Below are positions 1-7,950 of a stretch of 64,000 nucleotides of DNA, in pieces. Origin of the DNA: Mariniphaga sediminis (GTDB taxonomy: Bacteria > Bacteroidota > Bacteroidia > Bacteroidales > Prolixibacteraceae). Made by a program: the position numbers and the translations under genes. The stretch covers positions 62,001-126,000 of the forward strand of contig NZ_QWET01000008.1 of NCBI RefSeq assembly GCF_003573545.1, written 5' to 3'. The stretch's first letter is position 1; each line of letters opens with the position of its first letter. The notes below the pieces were generated by a model that ran no database searches, had not been told where the DNA came from, and saw only the letters and a list, made by a program, of their open reading frames with translations.

Positions 1-1
1 G

Positions 2-73
2 ACAGCAGGCTATTTTGAGAAGTACCAGTTCTTAGACATTGACAATGCTCTCAACAAGCGGAGTACAACCTGA
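2..73 (+). CDS. C-terminal end of an unidentified upstream gene (partial)
   Basis: An open frame enters from the window edge and codes for 23 residues before a TGA at 71-73. The visible tail ends in LNKRSTT and is too short to assign to a family. It lies 76 bases upstream of the plug-domain gene on the same strand, so the two could share a transcript. Codon use looks ordinary for this genome, but a chance frame this short cannot be excluded. Confidence 0.4.
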   Translation, partial: TAGYFEKYQFLDIDNALNKRSTT

Positions 74-149
74 GAGTCACTATTTTATAAGTTTATTCTG
101 CCCATGTGATTATTTGAATTAAATTTGTAAAACCAATAATGCATAAGTC

Positions 150-830
150 ATGACAAAAAAAATTCTAACACCTTTATTTCTTCTTGCCGCTGTTTATTTT
201 GCCCTCTCTGCCGATGCACAAGACAAAATCATTCACGGTATGGTTACTACCTTCGACAGCATTCCCTTATCAGGGGCTGAAGTGCGTGTTAAAAGCACAA
301 AACAAACTATACTGACAGACTCACTGGGAAGGTTTTCGGTGACCGTCAATCCCGGCGACAAGCTAAAAGTAAGTGCTTACGGATTCTACAACCAGAAAGT
401 TAAACTGGAAGAAAAAATAAAATTTGCAGCCATAAACCTGAAGCTGAAACCCGGCGAAAAAAACCGGGAATATGCCATTGGCTATGGCCACGTCACTGAC
501 CGAGACAAGCTGTCTGCCCTTGCCAACCTCAACAGCAACGACATGGATTTCTCACAGTATAGTACCATTCAAGAACTCATTCAGGGGCGCTTTGCGGGGG
601 TGCAGATAGTCAATGGAGAGGTTATTATACGAGGGATTAATTCCATCAATAGTAGCAATGCGGCACTGGTTGTCGTGGATGGTGTCCAGGTTGATGGCAG
701 TGTGCTCAATTCTATTCCCCCTACGCAGGTAAGCAGCATCAATGTGATTAAAGACGGAAGTGCGGCTATATATGGCTCCAGGGGTGCCAACGGAGTTTTA
801 ATCATTGAAACCAAACGCGGAGATAATTAA
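150..830 (+). CDS. TonB-receptor plug-only protein with carboxypeptidase-like domain
   Basis: A 226-residue exported protein. Residues 1-23 form a signal peptide ending in SADA. Residues about 26-95 are a carboxypeptidase-regulatory-like beta sandwich, of the kind found at the start of SusC proteins. Residues about 115-222 are a TonB-dependent receptor plug, with the typical VVVDG segment and the motif IYGSRGANGVLII. The protein stops just after the plug, where a SusC protein would continue into a beta barrel of 700 or more residues. No barrel coding follows in any frame; the next gene is a glycosidase. Short plug proteins of this kind occur elsewhere in Bacteroidota and their role is unclear. 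It could be a relic of a SusC gene or a real periplasmic partner. The 27-base gap suggests co-transcription with the GH95 gene. Confidence 0.8.
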   Translation: MTKKILTPLFLLAAVYFALSADAQDKIIHGMVTTFDSIPLSGAEVRVKSTKQTILTDSLGRFSVTVNPGDKLKVSAYGFYNQKVKLEEKIKFAAINLKLKPGEKNREYAIGYGHVTDRDKLSALANLNSNDMDFSQYSTIQELIQGRFAGVQIVNGEVIIRGINSINSSNAALVVVDGVQVDGSVLNSIPPTQVSSINVIKDGSAAIYGSRGANGVLIIETKRGDN

Positions 831-857
831 ATACAGTATTCAAAAAAATTATTCTAA

Positions 858-3182
858 ATGATGTATCGGATTCTATTCCTTTCTGTTCTTTCTCTTACTC
901 TTTCTTTTACAAGCTGTAAAATTCAAATTCCTGAGCCGGAGCGGCAGTTGACTCTGTGGTATGAAGAACCGGCAAACGTGTGGACTGAAGCGCTCCCATT
1001 GGGAAATGGCCGGTTTGGTGCTATGGTATTTGGTGGCCCCGAAACCGAACGTATCCAACTTAATGAGGAGTCACTGTGGACCGGCGGCCCCATTGAACGT
1101 ATGAACCCCGAAGCCCTCGAAAACCTCGAAGAAGTGCGCCAACTTCTGTTTGAAGGGAAATATGTAGAAGGCGAACGGCTGGCACAGGAAAAAATTATGG
1201 GCAAACGCATTGACATGGGAAAGCACACTTACCAAACAATGGGCGATTTGTTCATTCAGTTTGAAGGGCTGAAGGAAATCCGTGACTACAAGCGGGAACT
1301 CGATTTACGATCAGCCGTTGCCAAAACCTCTTTTGAATCGGATGGAATCCGGTATTCGCGTGAAATACTTGCTTCGGCGCCTGGTGAAGTAATTGCCTTA
1401 AAACTTGCGGCTTCGGAGAAAGGAAAGCTCAGCTTTTCTGCCCGGCTTGAACGTCCCGGTGAAGCAGAAACCGTTTCTGTCGGAGACAAACAATTACTGA
1501 TGACCGGCTTTGCCGAACACGAAAGCCGTGGAACCCGGTTTGCCTCTTTAGTCCGGGTGAATAACAAAGGTGGAGAAGTGGCAACATCTGACAATAAATT
1601 ATTGGTAAAAAATGCCGACGAAGTCATTGTACTTATTTCAGGAAGGACTGACTATTGGGGAGAAAACGAAGTAGAAAAGGCTTCGCAGGATATTCAGAAA
1701 GTCCTTGAAACTGATTTTAACAAGCTGAGAGAGGAGCATATCTCTGATTACAGAAGCATGTTCGACCGTGTGGATTTTGTACTGAATACTCCCGACACGC
1801 TCAATCTGCCCACCGACCAAAGACTGGAAGGTGTAAAAAAAGGTGCGGAGGATCACCACCTCACGGAATTATATTTTCAGTATGGGCGCTATTTGCTCAT
1901 CAGTTCCTCCCGTCCTGGCGGATTGCCGGCCAACCTGCAGGGCATCTGGGAAGGAGGGCTTACGCCTCCCTGGAATGCCGATTACCACATTAACATAAAC
2001 TTACAGATGAACTACTGGCCTGCGCTTGTCACCAACCTTGCCGAATGCCAGGAGCCGTTCTTTGAATTTGTGGATGGTCTGCGCGAAAGAGGGACAATTA
2101 CTGCCCGTGAAATGTACGGTGCAAGAGGGTTTGTAGCCCACCACACTACCGACATATGGAAATTTACCGATCCCATTGGCCTGACCCGTTACGGAATGTG
2201 GCCCATGGGAGCCGCCTGGTGTTCCGATCATTTGTGGGAGCATTACGACTACACAGGTGACCGGCAATTCCTGCAGGACAAAGCCTATCCCGTGCTGAAA
2301 GATGCCGCCTTGTTTTTTGTTGACTTTTTGGTGGAAAACCCAAAAACCGGATTGCTGGTTTCAGGCCCCGGCATGTCGCCTGAAAATACATTCATTGCTC
2401 CCAACGGAGAAAAAGCTTCTGTTTGCATGGGGCCGGCGATGGATCACCAAATCATTCGCGAGCTTTTTAACAATTGCATCAAAGCCTCTGAAATACTGGA
2501 TATAGATCCTGCATTTGCTGACACGCTGCGAACGATGCTGTCTCAGCTTACTCCCTCACAGATCGGTTCCGACGGCCGTATTCTGGAATGGTCAGAAGAA
2601 CTGCCCGAAGCAGAACCAGGACACCGGCACATGTCGCATCTCTACGCTTTGTATCCGGGAGAAGAGTTTACCGACCCGACCGAGCCCAAATGGATGGAAG
2701 CTTCCCGCAAATCCATCGAAGGGAGGTTGGCACATGGCGGCGGGCACACTGGTTGGAGCCGTGCCTGGATCATCAACTTTTTTGCCCGGCTGAAAGACGG
2801 ACAAAAAGCAAACGAAAATATACAGGCGCTGTTTGTCAAATCGACTCACCCAAACCTGTTCGACAACCATCCGCCATTCCAGATCGACGGCAACTTCGGC
2901 GCTACTGCCGGTATGGCTGAAATGCTGTTGCAAAGCCACAACGGAGTGTTGCAACTTCTGCCTGCCCTCCCCCCTTCCTGGGAAAACGGCCATATTAAAG
3001 GATTGCGCGCCCGCGGAGGTTTTGAAGTTGATTTGGCTTGGAAAAAAGGGCAGTTAACTGAAACCACCATCCGTTCGTTACTTGGTAACGAATGCAATGT
3101 AATGTATGGTGACCAAACCATACAACTGGAAACAACAGCCGGAGAGGTCATTCAATTAAACGCTGCGCTTAAGCCGGAATAA
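858..3182 (+). CDS. Glycoside hydrolase family 95 lipoprotein (alpha-L-fucosidase type)
   Basis: A 774-residue enzyme expected to remove alpha-1,2-linked L-fucose, or in some members L-galactose, by an inverting mechanism. The N-terminus is a lipoprotein signal with its cysteine at residue 20, so the protein is likely membrane anchored. The family's opening motif is present ([10 protein letters not shown], then [14 protein letters not shown] and ESLWTGGP). The catalytic half carries N379 and N381 in [11 protein letters not shown], matching the paired asparagines that help the base in the family. It also has E509 in SPEN as the candidate acid and D677 in QIDGNFG as the candidate base. Length is normal for GH95. 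It follows the plug-domain gene closely and is not in the sulfatase/SusCD operon 13 kb away, although the substrates could overlap. The exact linkage specificity cannot be read from sequence. Confidence 0.93.
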   Translation: MMYRILFLSVLSLTLSFTSCKIQIPEPERQLTLWYEEPANVWTEALPLGNGRFGAMVFGGPETERIQLNEESLWTGGPIERMNPEALENLEEVRQLLFEGKYVEGERLAQEKIMGKRIDMGKHTYQTMGDLFIQFEGLKEIRDYKRELDLRSAVAKTSFESDGIRYSREILASAPGEVIALKLAASEKGKLSFSARLERPGEAETVSVGDKQLLMTGFAEHESRGTRFASLVRVNNKGGEVATSDNKLLVKNADEVIVLISGRTDYWGENEVEKASQDIQKVLETDFNKLREEHISDYRSMFDRVDFVLNTPDTLNLPTDQRLEGVKKGAEDHHLTELYFQYGRYLLISSSRPGGLPANLQGIWEGGLTPPWNADYHININLQMNYWPALVTNLAECQEPFFEFVDGLRERGTITAREMYGARGFVAHHTTDIWKFTDPIGLTRYGMWPMGAAWCSDHLWEHYDYTGDRQFLQDKAYPVLKDAALFFVDFLVENPKTGLLVSGPGMSPENTFIAPNGEKASVCMGPAMDHQIIRELFNNCIKASEILDIDPAFADTLRTMLSQLTPSQIGSDGRILEWSEELPEAEPGHRHMSHLYALYPGEEFTDPTEPKWMEASRKSIEGRLAHGGGHTGWSRAWIINFFARLKDGQKANENIQALFVKSTHPNLFDNHPPFQIDGNFGATAGMAEMLLQSHNGVLQLLPALPPSWENGHIKGLRARGGFEVDLAWKKGQLTETTIRSLLGNECNVMYGDQTIQLETTAGEVIQLNAALKPE

Positions 3183-3199
3183 TCCAAATCGGAGTGACA

Positions 3200-3239
3200 A
3201 TAAAATGCAGTCTTTGTTACAACACAGGCTGCATTTTAT
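3200..3239. terminator. Hairpin terminator between convergent GH95 and marR genes
   Basis: A perfect 11-bp inverted repeat, ATAAAATGCAG at 3200-3210 and CTGCATTTTAT at 3229-3239, separated by 18 bases. It sits 17 bases after the GH95 stop and just after the marR stop at 3247 on the other strand. The A/T-rich outer part of the stem lets it serve both directions. Confidence 0.7.
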
Positions 3240-3246
3240 AAAGCTT

Positions 3247-3861
3247 CTAGTGACTCATCTCATGCTCGGGACAATCTATGCGCAGTTCATTTTCAGCAAG
3301 CTTACTCTGAAGCAATTTACAATAGTGCGAACCACTTTCAACCTGATAATAGGAACATGTAAAACACATTCGCTGGATGGTGATTATTCCTGATTTATTC
3401 AAATCAAAAATCAATTTCAATAAACCACTCAACATAACTTCCTTTTGTTTTGTCGTAAATTTTTCAATCGGGCTTTCCATGGATAATGAAAAAAACGCTG
3501 CTTTCTCCGCTATTTCTTTTCCTTCAGTAGTAAGCGATATATTGAAACTCCTTGTATCTGCTACATCTTCTTCCTTCTCCAGAAGTTTTTTTGTCAGTAA
3601 AACCCTGACGCTGTCGCTAATCGTGGCTTTTGTCACATTAAATTCGCGGGCCAAATAACTCACCTTACATTTCTCCCGGGAGTGAAAAAGAAGGAAGATT
3701 AATATTTGAATCTGAATGGGACTAAGGGAATTTTCTTTACTTTCATTCCAAAGCAATACCCGGAAAGCTTCCGAAATTCGCTCCAAAGCAACAACAATTT
3801 TGCTTTCTATTTTTTGGTTTTGCTTCTGTAAATCAAATGATGAACTTTTCATGCCTTCCAT
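3247..3861 (-). CDS. MarR-family regulator with C-terminal four-cysteine motif
   Basis: A 204-residue cytoplasmic repressor-type protein. Residues about 45-110 form the winged helix, with a recognition helix around FNVTKATISDSV and a wing ending in DTRSFNISLT. After a dimerisation helix there is an added C-terminal segment with cysteines spaced CX2C-X11-C-X15-C and ending in CPEHE. This is typical of a bound metal or a redox switch. The gene is monocistronic and is followed on the same strand by a thioredoxin-like gene transcribed from its own promoter about 170 bases before marR. Both promoters carry the same AGGANTCCT palindrome between the -33 and -7 elements, which suggests autoregulation and control of the thioredoxin-like gene. 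The family is clear; the signal is inferred. Confidence 0.88.
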   Translation of the reverse strand: MEGMKSSSFDLQKQNQKIESKIVVALERISEAFRVLLWNESKENSLSPIQIQILIFLLFHSREKCKVSYLAREFNVTKATISDSVRVLLTKKLLEKEEDVADTRSFNISLTTEGKEIAEKAAFFSLSMESPIEKFTTKQKEVMLSGLLKLIFDLNKSGIITIQRMCFTCSYYQVESGSHYCKLLQSKLAENELRIDCPEHEMSH

Positions 3862-3875
3862 AAATAAATATCTTA

Positions 3876-3892
3876 CAAAGTTAGGAATCCTT
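3876..3892 (-). promoter_or_regulatory. marR promoter -7 box with overlapping operator palindrome
   Basis: Read leftwards, TAACTTTG (3876-3883) matches the Bacteroidota TAnnTTTG -7 box exactly, with a TTG element 20 bases upstream. The palindrome TTAGGAATCCTT (3881-3892) overlaps the upstream side of the box. The same core occurs in the thioredoxin-like gene promoter. Binding there would block RNA polymerase. Confidence 0.6.
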
Positions 3893-3978
3893 CATTTGCA
3901 AGACAATTAAACGATCAACTTAAAGGGCAGAAAATACCACTTGCGACAAAACAAATACTTCCATACCCGAAAACGAAA

Positions 3979-4010
3979 TCAGGACTTCTTCTTTTAAGAA
4001 GAAATCCTGA
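3979..4010 (-). terminator. Terminator after the thioredoxin-like gene
   Basis: TCAGGA and TCCTGA flank a second pairing of CTTCTT with AAGAAG, giving a stem of about 13 bp with small mismatches. On the minus strand the stem is followed by a T-rich stretch. It begins 23 bases after the gene's stop codon. Confidence 0.6.
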
Positions 4011-4032
4011 CAACTGAAACCACATAATATCC

Positions 4033-4266
4033 TTACCCTTTTACATCTGCCATTGATGCACCATAGTTGATGTGAAGCACATTACCATTTGGAGTAAGCA
4101 AAGCAGGAACAGATTTTACACCTGCCTTTTCTGCCTCTGCAATGCGATTACGCTTCTCTCCAATGTGAACGATTTCAACACTTTCTACACCAATGAGATT
4201 TACAATGTCATGCTCTGCGCTCAGACACACAGGGCAACCTGCGTGATAAAAAATTGACTTTTCCAT
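4033..4266 (-). CDS. Small thioredoxin/glutaredoxin-like protein, CPVC active site
   Basis: A 77-residue cytoplasmic protein. The redox motif CPVC is at residues 11-14, directly after the first beta strand (SIFYHAG). The cis-proline loop is VKSVPALL near residues 51-58. It is about the length of a minimal glutaredoxin fold and shorter than thioredoxin. It has its own promoter with the MarR palindrome, so it is probably the main target of the neighbouring MarR protein, perhaps in thiol or oxidant stress. The natural partner and reductant are unknown. The start is the ATG at 4266, with no alternative nearby. Confidence 0.8.
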   Translation of the reverse strand: MEKSIFYHAGCPVCLSAEHDIVNLIGVESVEIVHIGEKRNRIAEAEKAGVKSVPALLTPNGNVLHINYGASMADVKG

Positions 4267-4308
4267 TTGTTTACTTTTAATGTGTTTTTGTACATTTTAT
4301 TATCACAG

Positions 4309-4331
4309 CAAAGATAGTAAGGAATCCTAAC
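4309..4331 (-). promoter_or_regulatory. Promoter and operator of the thioredoxin-like gene
   Basis: Read leftwards, TATCTTTG (4309-4316) is a perfect -7 box. TTTG lies upstream, leaving exactly 20 bases between TTG and the box. The spacer contains GTTAGGATTCCTTAC (4317-4331), matching the sequence at the marR promoter. Position and sequence fit a repressor site. Confidence 0.65.
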
Positions 4332-4596
4332 GAAAACAAATAAATAATGAATAATATTTTCCCAACAGAGATAAATTCTGCTGACAAACAATTTCTCAAA
4401 CAAGAATCACGGATGTCTAAAAGGATGTAAAACGCTCTACGACAATTAATATAAAATACCCAGCAGGCATTTAACTGCGCAAAGATTTTATGAGTACCAA
4501 TAATACATTTGTAATGCAGGAAGGACTATTTATTTGAATATGCATGTTCAGCCATGCCCACCAAAAAAGTAGGCATTGAACTCCCTGCCACGGGAA

Positions 4597-5340
4597 CTAA
4601 AACTCATCCGGATATTCCACTTCCGCAAGAAAAAGTCCGTGGGCAGGAGCTGATGCCCCCGCAGCACCCCGGTCTTTCACTTCAATAATTTCTCGGAAAT
4701 TTTCCAGGGAAAGTTTCCCTTTCCCAACTTCCAGCAGGGTTCCCACAACGGCGCGTACCATATTTCGCAAAAAACGGTTGGCCCGGATAGTAAAAACCAG
4801 CCTATTCTTTTCCTGTTGCCATTCGGCCCTGTAAATTTTACAGAGATTGGTTTTAACATCAGTATGCAACCGGCTGAAGCTGGTAAAATCATCGTATTCC
4901 AAAAGAATACGCGCAGCCTCGTTCATTTTAGCCACATCCAGATTACCCCGATAATAAAATGCAGTTTCCGACTGAAATGGATTTTTTTGGGTGGTAATAT
5001 AATAATGGTACGTACGCGAAAGGGCACCAAAACGTGCATGCGCTTCCGTTGTTACCTGCCAGATTTTTTGAATGGCAATATCGAACGGCAAAAAGCTGTT
5101 CAGCCGAAATACCAGTTTGGTGGTGTCTAAAATCTCATTTTCCGTATCGAAATGAAGCACAAAAAATGAAGCATGAACTCCCGTGTCGGTACGGCCGGCG
5201 CCCACCACCGAAATTTCTTCCCGCAAAATGGTGGAAAAGGCTTTTTCCAAAACCTCCTGTACAGAAATAGCATTGGGCTGCACCTGCCAACCGTGATAGC
5301 GGGTTCCTTTAAAGCTGAGTTGAACAAAGTAGCGATACAC
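4597..5340 (-). CDS. truA: tRNA pseudouridine(38-40) synthase TruA
   Basis: A 247-residue enzyme that makes pseudouridine at positions 38-40 of the tRNA anticodon arm. The catalytic aspartate is in the family signature GRTDTGVHA near residue 53. The N-terminal YFVQLSFKGTRYHGWQ segment and the RFLRNMVRAVVG segment near the C-terminus are also typical. Length is normal. The start is a GTG; no ATG fits the conserved N-terminus. The gene stands alone, downstream of nothing on its strand within 100 bases. Confidence 0.96.
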   Translation of the reverse strand: MYRYFVQLSFKGTRYHGWQVQPNAISVQEVLEKAFSTILREEISVVGAGRTDTGVHASFFVLHFDTENEILDTTKLVFRLNSFLPFDIAIQKIWQVTTEAHARFGALSRTYHYYITTQKNPFQSETAFYYRGNLDVAKMNEAARILLEYDDFTSFSRLHTDVKTNLCKIYRAEWQQEKNRLVFTIRANRFLRNMVRAVVGTLLEVGKGKLSLENFREIIEVKDRGAAGASAPAHGLFLAEVEYPDEF

Positions 5341-5444
5341 TGTTTAAAATAATTTTACCGGTTCCGACAATTTTAATGTGCAATTAAATACAAAACTTTC
5401 GAATGATACTATTCTTCTCTGTTTCCTTCCATCAAGATAAATAT

Positions 5445-5736
5445 TTAGCCTTCAAAAGGGTTATTTTCAAATTTTGTAAAACCAAATATTTCAATAGTAT
5501 TTTCACTGTAATTAATTTTGTATACGATTATATATCCCTTAAATATCAGATCACGAATATCGTCTCATTCAAAAAAAATGGAATTTCTGTTTTTTTAATG
5601 GCATTTGAGGTATTTGACTTATCCGCTTCAGCAAATCAGATTTAAATTTGCGGGCAGTACCCTGCTTATCCCGGGCAATGTATTCAACCTGTCTATCCAA
5701 TTTATCCCGAAAGGATTTTAAAATCCTAATCTTCAT
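5445..5736 (-). pseudogene. Broken ParE/RelE-family toxin gene
   Basis: Translation from the ATG at 5736 gives a ParE-like start (MKIRILKSF, then DRQVEYIARDK) but stops at 5569 after 55 residues, next to a run of eight T bases on the coding strand. The missing C-terminal half is intact in another frame: RDLIFKGYIIVY, then ENTIEIFGFTKF, ending at the TAA at 5445-5447. The total span is 292 bases, one more than 97 codons, which is the usual length of the family. A further in-frame TGA lies just after the frame change, so at least two lesions are needed. The toxin is therefore inactive. It overlaps the antitoxin gene by 11 bases, as in intact toxin-antitoxin operons. Confidence 0.8.
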
Positions 5737-5959
5737 ATTTCCTGATGGTCGTTTCAAGCTTTTCGTCAAGTTGTTCCAGGTTTATAAATTCTGCTGTACC
5801 ATTTTCAATTGTTTCAAGTTCATTTTCAAGGTACTCCTGCACAGAAATAAACTCATCGTTTTCCCTGATAATCTCGACTTCACTTCTGCTGAACCGCTTC
5901 AAAAACCACATCAAATGACTGTAAACACTTTCACTTATTCTAAGCCGTATTGTTTGCAT
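5726..5959 (-). CDS. Antitoxin of the ParDE/RelBE type
   Basis: A 77-residue acidic protein, likely the DNA-binding antitoxin for the ParE-type toxin that follows. The N-terminus MQTIRLRISESVY has a beta-strand pattern that resembles ribbon-helix-helix antitoxins. The C-terminal half is rich in glutamate and would wrap the toxin. The gene is intact with its own ATG, and its stop overlaps the toxin start by 11 bases. Since the toxin is broken, the antitoxin may now act only as a repressor or serve against related toxins elsewhere. The family is assigned mainly by position and shape, as the sequence alone is weak. Confidence 0.6.
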   Translation of the reverse strand: MQTIRLRISESVYSHLMWFLKRFSRSEVEIIRENDEFISVQEYLENELETIENGTAEFINLEQLDEKLETTIRKYED

Positions 5960-6121
5960 TGTCTCTATTTTACTTCAAACTTACAAAATATTCTATTCCG
6001 AAATATTCTCTGGGATTTAACTTATCCGAAATTTTGACAGCTTTTTATTTTTCTGACTACCAAATATTTTCAAAAAGACAATCACCAAAAGCTGACATCC
6101 AGTCATTTAAACACAAAAAAA

Positions 6122-6212
6122 TTGACACATTTTCACCTCTGGTATCTTGTTTGATTGTACTCAGATTGTAATGAAAACAATGTTGAACTAAAAAGTAAAG
6201 GAGGATTTAGCC
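6122..6212 (+). promoter_or_regulatory. hsp20 upstream region with strong ribosome binding site
   Basis: AAAGGAGG at 6197-6204 lies 8 bases before the hsp20 ATG and is a full Shine-Dalgarno sequence, unlike the other genes here. Further up, TTGACA at 6122-6127 and TATCTT at 6143-6148 resemble the -35 and -10 of a classical sigma-70 promoter, with a 15-base spacer. The promoter part is weak; the ribosome site is clear. Confidence 0.5.
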
Positions 6213-6653
6213 ATGACACTTGCAAAAAGATCAGAAAACTTTTTACCGTCGTTTTTCGACAGGTTTTTTAACAGCGACTTAATGGACTGGAACCTCACCA
6301 ATTTTTCCGGTCCAAACAATACGTTACCTGCTGTTAATGTGAAGGAAACCGATGACGAGTACATTCTGGAAGTTGCTGCTCCGGGGATGAGCAAAAAAGA
6401 CTTCAAAATCAATTTCCAAAACAATGTACTGACCATTTCTTCTGAAAAAAAGGAAGAAAAAAGAGAAGCAGAAGACAATTACACCCGGAGAGAATTCAGC
6501 TATCACTCGTTCCAGCGTTCATTTACTGTTCCGCATAACGATGTAGACAGTGACAAAATCAGCGCAGGCTATGCGGATGGTATTCTGAGCGTGAAACTTC
6601 CTAAGCGAGAAGAAGTAAAGCCGAAGCCGGCAAGGGAAATTAAAATTTCTTAA
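6213..6653 (+). CDS. Small heat shock protein, Hsp20/alpha-crystallin family
   Basis: A 146-residue ATP-independent chaperone that binds unfolding proteins in the cytoplasm as large oligomers. Residues about 42-146 are the alpha-crystallin domain, starting at PAVNVKETDDEYILEVAAPG and containing the GILSVKLPK signature near the end. The N-terminus has the usual FFDRFF-type aromatic segment. The tail has KISN-like ends rather than a clear IXI motif. The gene is monocistronic, with its own terminator. The start is fixed by a strong Shine-Dalgarno sequence 8 bases upstream. Confidence 0.95.
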   Translation: MTLAKRSENFLPSFFDRFFNSDLMDWNLTNFSGPNNTLPAVNVKETDDEYILEVAAPGMSKKDFKINFQNNVLTISSEKKEEKREAEDNYTRREFSYHSFQRSFTVPHNDVDSDKISAGYADGILSVKLPKREEVKPKPAREIKIS

Positions 6654-6660
6654 ATGAAAA

Positions 6661-6695
6661 AACAGGCAGGAAAACACTCCTGCCTGTTCTATTTT
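6661..6695 (+). terminator. Terminator after hsp20
   Basis: Arms AACAGGCAGG (6661-6670) and CCTGCCTGTT (6679-6688) pair over 10 bp with an 8-base loop, followed by CTATTTTAT. It lies 8 bases after the hsp20 stop. Confidence 0.8.
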
Positions 6696-6757
6696 ATCGT
6701 ATTTATTCACTTCCCAACCATTACGCTTAAAATATTTTAACAAAATATAAAGGTTTT

Positions 6758-6765
6758 TATCTTTG
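6758..6765 (+). promoter_or_regulatory. Candidate -7 box of the moxR/bat operon
   Basis: TATCTTTG matches TAnnTTTG exactly and lies 59 bases before the moxR ATG, after the hsp20 terminator. No good -33 TTG is seen at the expected distance, so the call rests on the -7 box and position. Confidence 0.45.
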
Positions 6766-6823
6766 CAATCGTTTAAATTCGTGGACTCTAAAAAAGGTAT
6801 TAAAATCAGAGCATTTAATCGAT

Positions 6824-7819
6824 ATGAATCAAACAGTAGATATTAAAGAACTGAACGAACGCATTCAAAAAGAAAGTTCGTTTGTGGAGATGGTAACTCT
6901 CGAAATGAACAAAGTAATTGTGGGGCAAAAACATCTGGTGGAAAGCCTGCTAATCGGACTTTTATCCAACGGGCACATTCTGCTGGAAGGGGTTCCGGGC
7001 CTTGCGAAAACACTCGCTATCAAATCACTGGCCCAAACAATCAGCGCCAAATTTGCGCGCATCCAGTTTACCCCCGACCTGCTCCCTGCCGATCTTTTGG
7101 GAACAATGATTTACAGCCAGAAGAAAGAGGAATTTACCATAAAAAAAGGACCTATTTTCGCTAACTTCATCCTGGCTGACGAGATTAACCGCGCACCGGC
7201 TAAAGTGCAGTCGGCATTGCTGGAAGCCATGCAGGAACGCCAGATTACCATTGGCGACACTACGCACAAACTGGAAGAACCTTTTTTGGTGATGGCCACT
7301 CAAAACCCCATTGAACAAGAAGGCACCTACCCGCTTCCCGAAGCGCAGGTCGATCGTTTTATGCTGAAGGTAGTTATTAATTACCCGAACAAAGAAGAAG
7401 AAAGACAAATCATCAACCAGAATCTGCTAAGGCAATTCCCGGAAACTTCAACCATTTTAAAGCCGGAAGATATTGTGGCAGCGCGTGAAGTGGTAAAAGA
7501 TGTATATATGGATGAAAAAATCCAGAAATACATTGTTGATATTGTGTTTGCCACCCGCGAACCAAAAGAATACGAACTGGCCAAATACCAGGATATGATT
7601 TCGTACGGAGCTTCACCAAGAGCGGGAATCAGTCTTGCCCAGGCGGCAAAAGCTTTCGCATTTATAAAACGCAGGGGCTACGTGATACCGGAAGATGTAC
7701 GTGCTGTTTGCTCTGATGTGCTCCGCCACCGAATCGGGCTCAGTTACGAAGCAGAAGCGAACAACATCACTTCAGAAGAAATCATTACTGATATTTTGAA
7801 TACGGTGGAAGTGCCGTAA
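6824..7819 (+). CDS. moxR: MoxR-family AAA+ ATPase, first gene of the Bat operon
   Basis: A 331-residue AAA+ ATPase, thought to act as a chaperone that loads metals or remodels the von Willebrand A (VWA) proteins encoded beside it. The Walker A motif GVPGLAKT is near residues 57-64. Walker B is DEINRAP near residue 125. The sensor segment ATQNPIEQEGTYPLPEAQVDRF is typical of MoxR. Length is normal. It leads a run of eight genes to 15306 on one strand, the order known as the Bat (Bacteroides aerotolerance) operon. A 131-base gap separates it from DUF58. A -7 box lies upstream. Confidence 0.93.
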   Translation: MNQTVDIKELNERIQKESSFVEMVTLEMNKVIVGQKHLVESLLIGLLSNGHILLEGVPGLAKTLAIKSLAQTISAKFARIQFTPDLLPADLLGTMIYSQKKEEFTIKKGPIFANFILADEINRAPAKVQSALLEAMQERQITIGDTTHKLEEPFLVMATQNPIEQEGTYPLPEAQVDRFMLKVVINYPNKEEERQIINQNLLRQFPETSTILKPEDIVAAREVVKDVYMDEKIQKYIVDIVFATREPKEYELAKYQDMISYGASPRAGISLAQAAKAFAFIKRRGYVIPEDVRAVCSDVLRHRIGLSYEAEANNITSEEIITDILNTVEVP

Positions 7820-7950
7820 GGATTGATAAAGATTGACCGACTTGTTGTAAATACAGATAAATTGAAAAGTTAAAAGCGGGGGGCTTGCACGTAAGGAAGG
7901 AAGCATGTCATTCCAACATTAAACTTTCAACATAAATTTTAAACTCTTCC

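Noticed and set aside
4555-4592. Inverted repeat GTTCA/ATGCC with GGCAT/TGAAC after truA as a terminator
   Set aside because: The stem is interrupted by unpaired bases and has no T tail on the truA strand.
5445-5736. Programmed frameshift in the ParE-type toxin
   Set aside because: Besides the T run there is an extra in-frame TGA in the restored frame, so a single slip cannot give the full protein.
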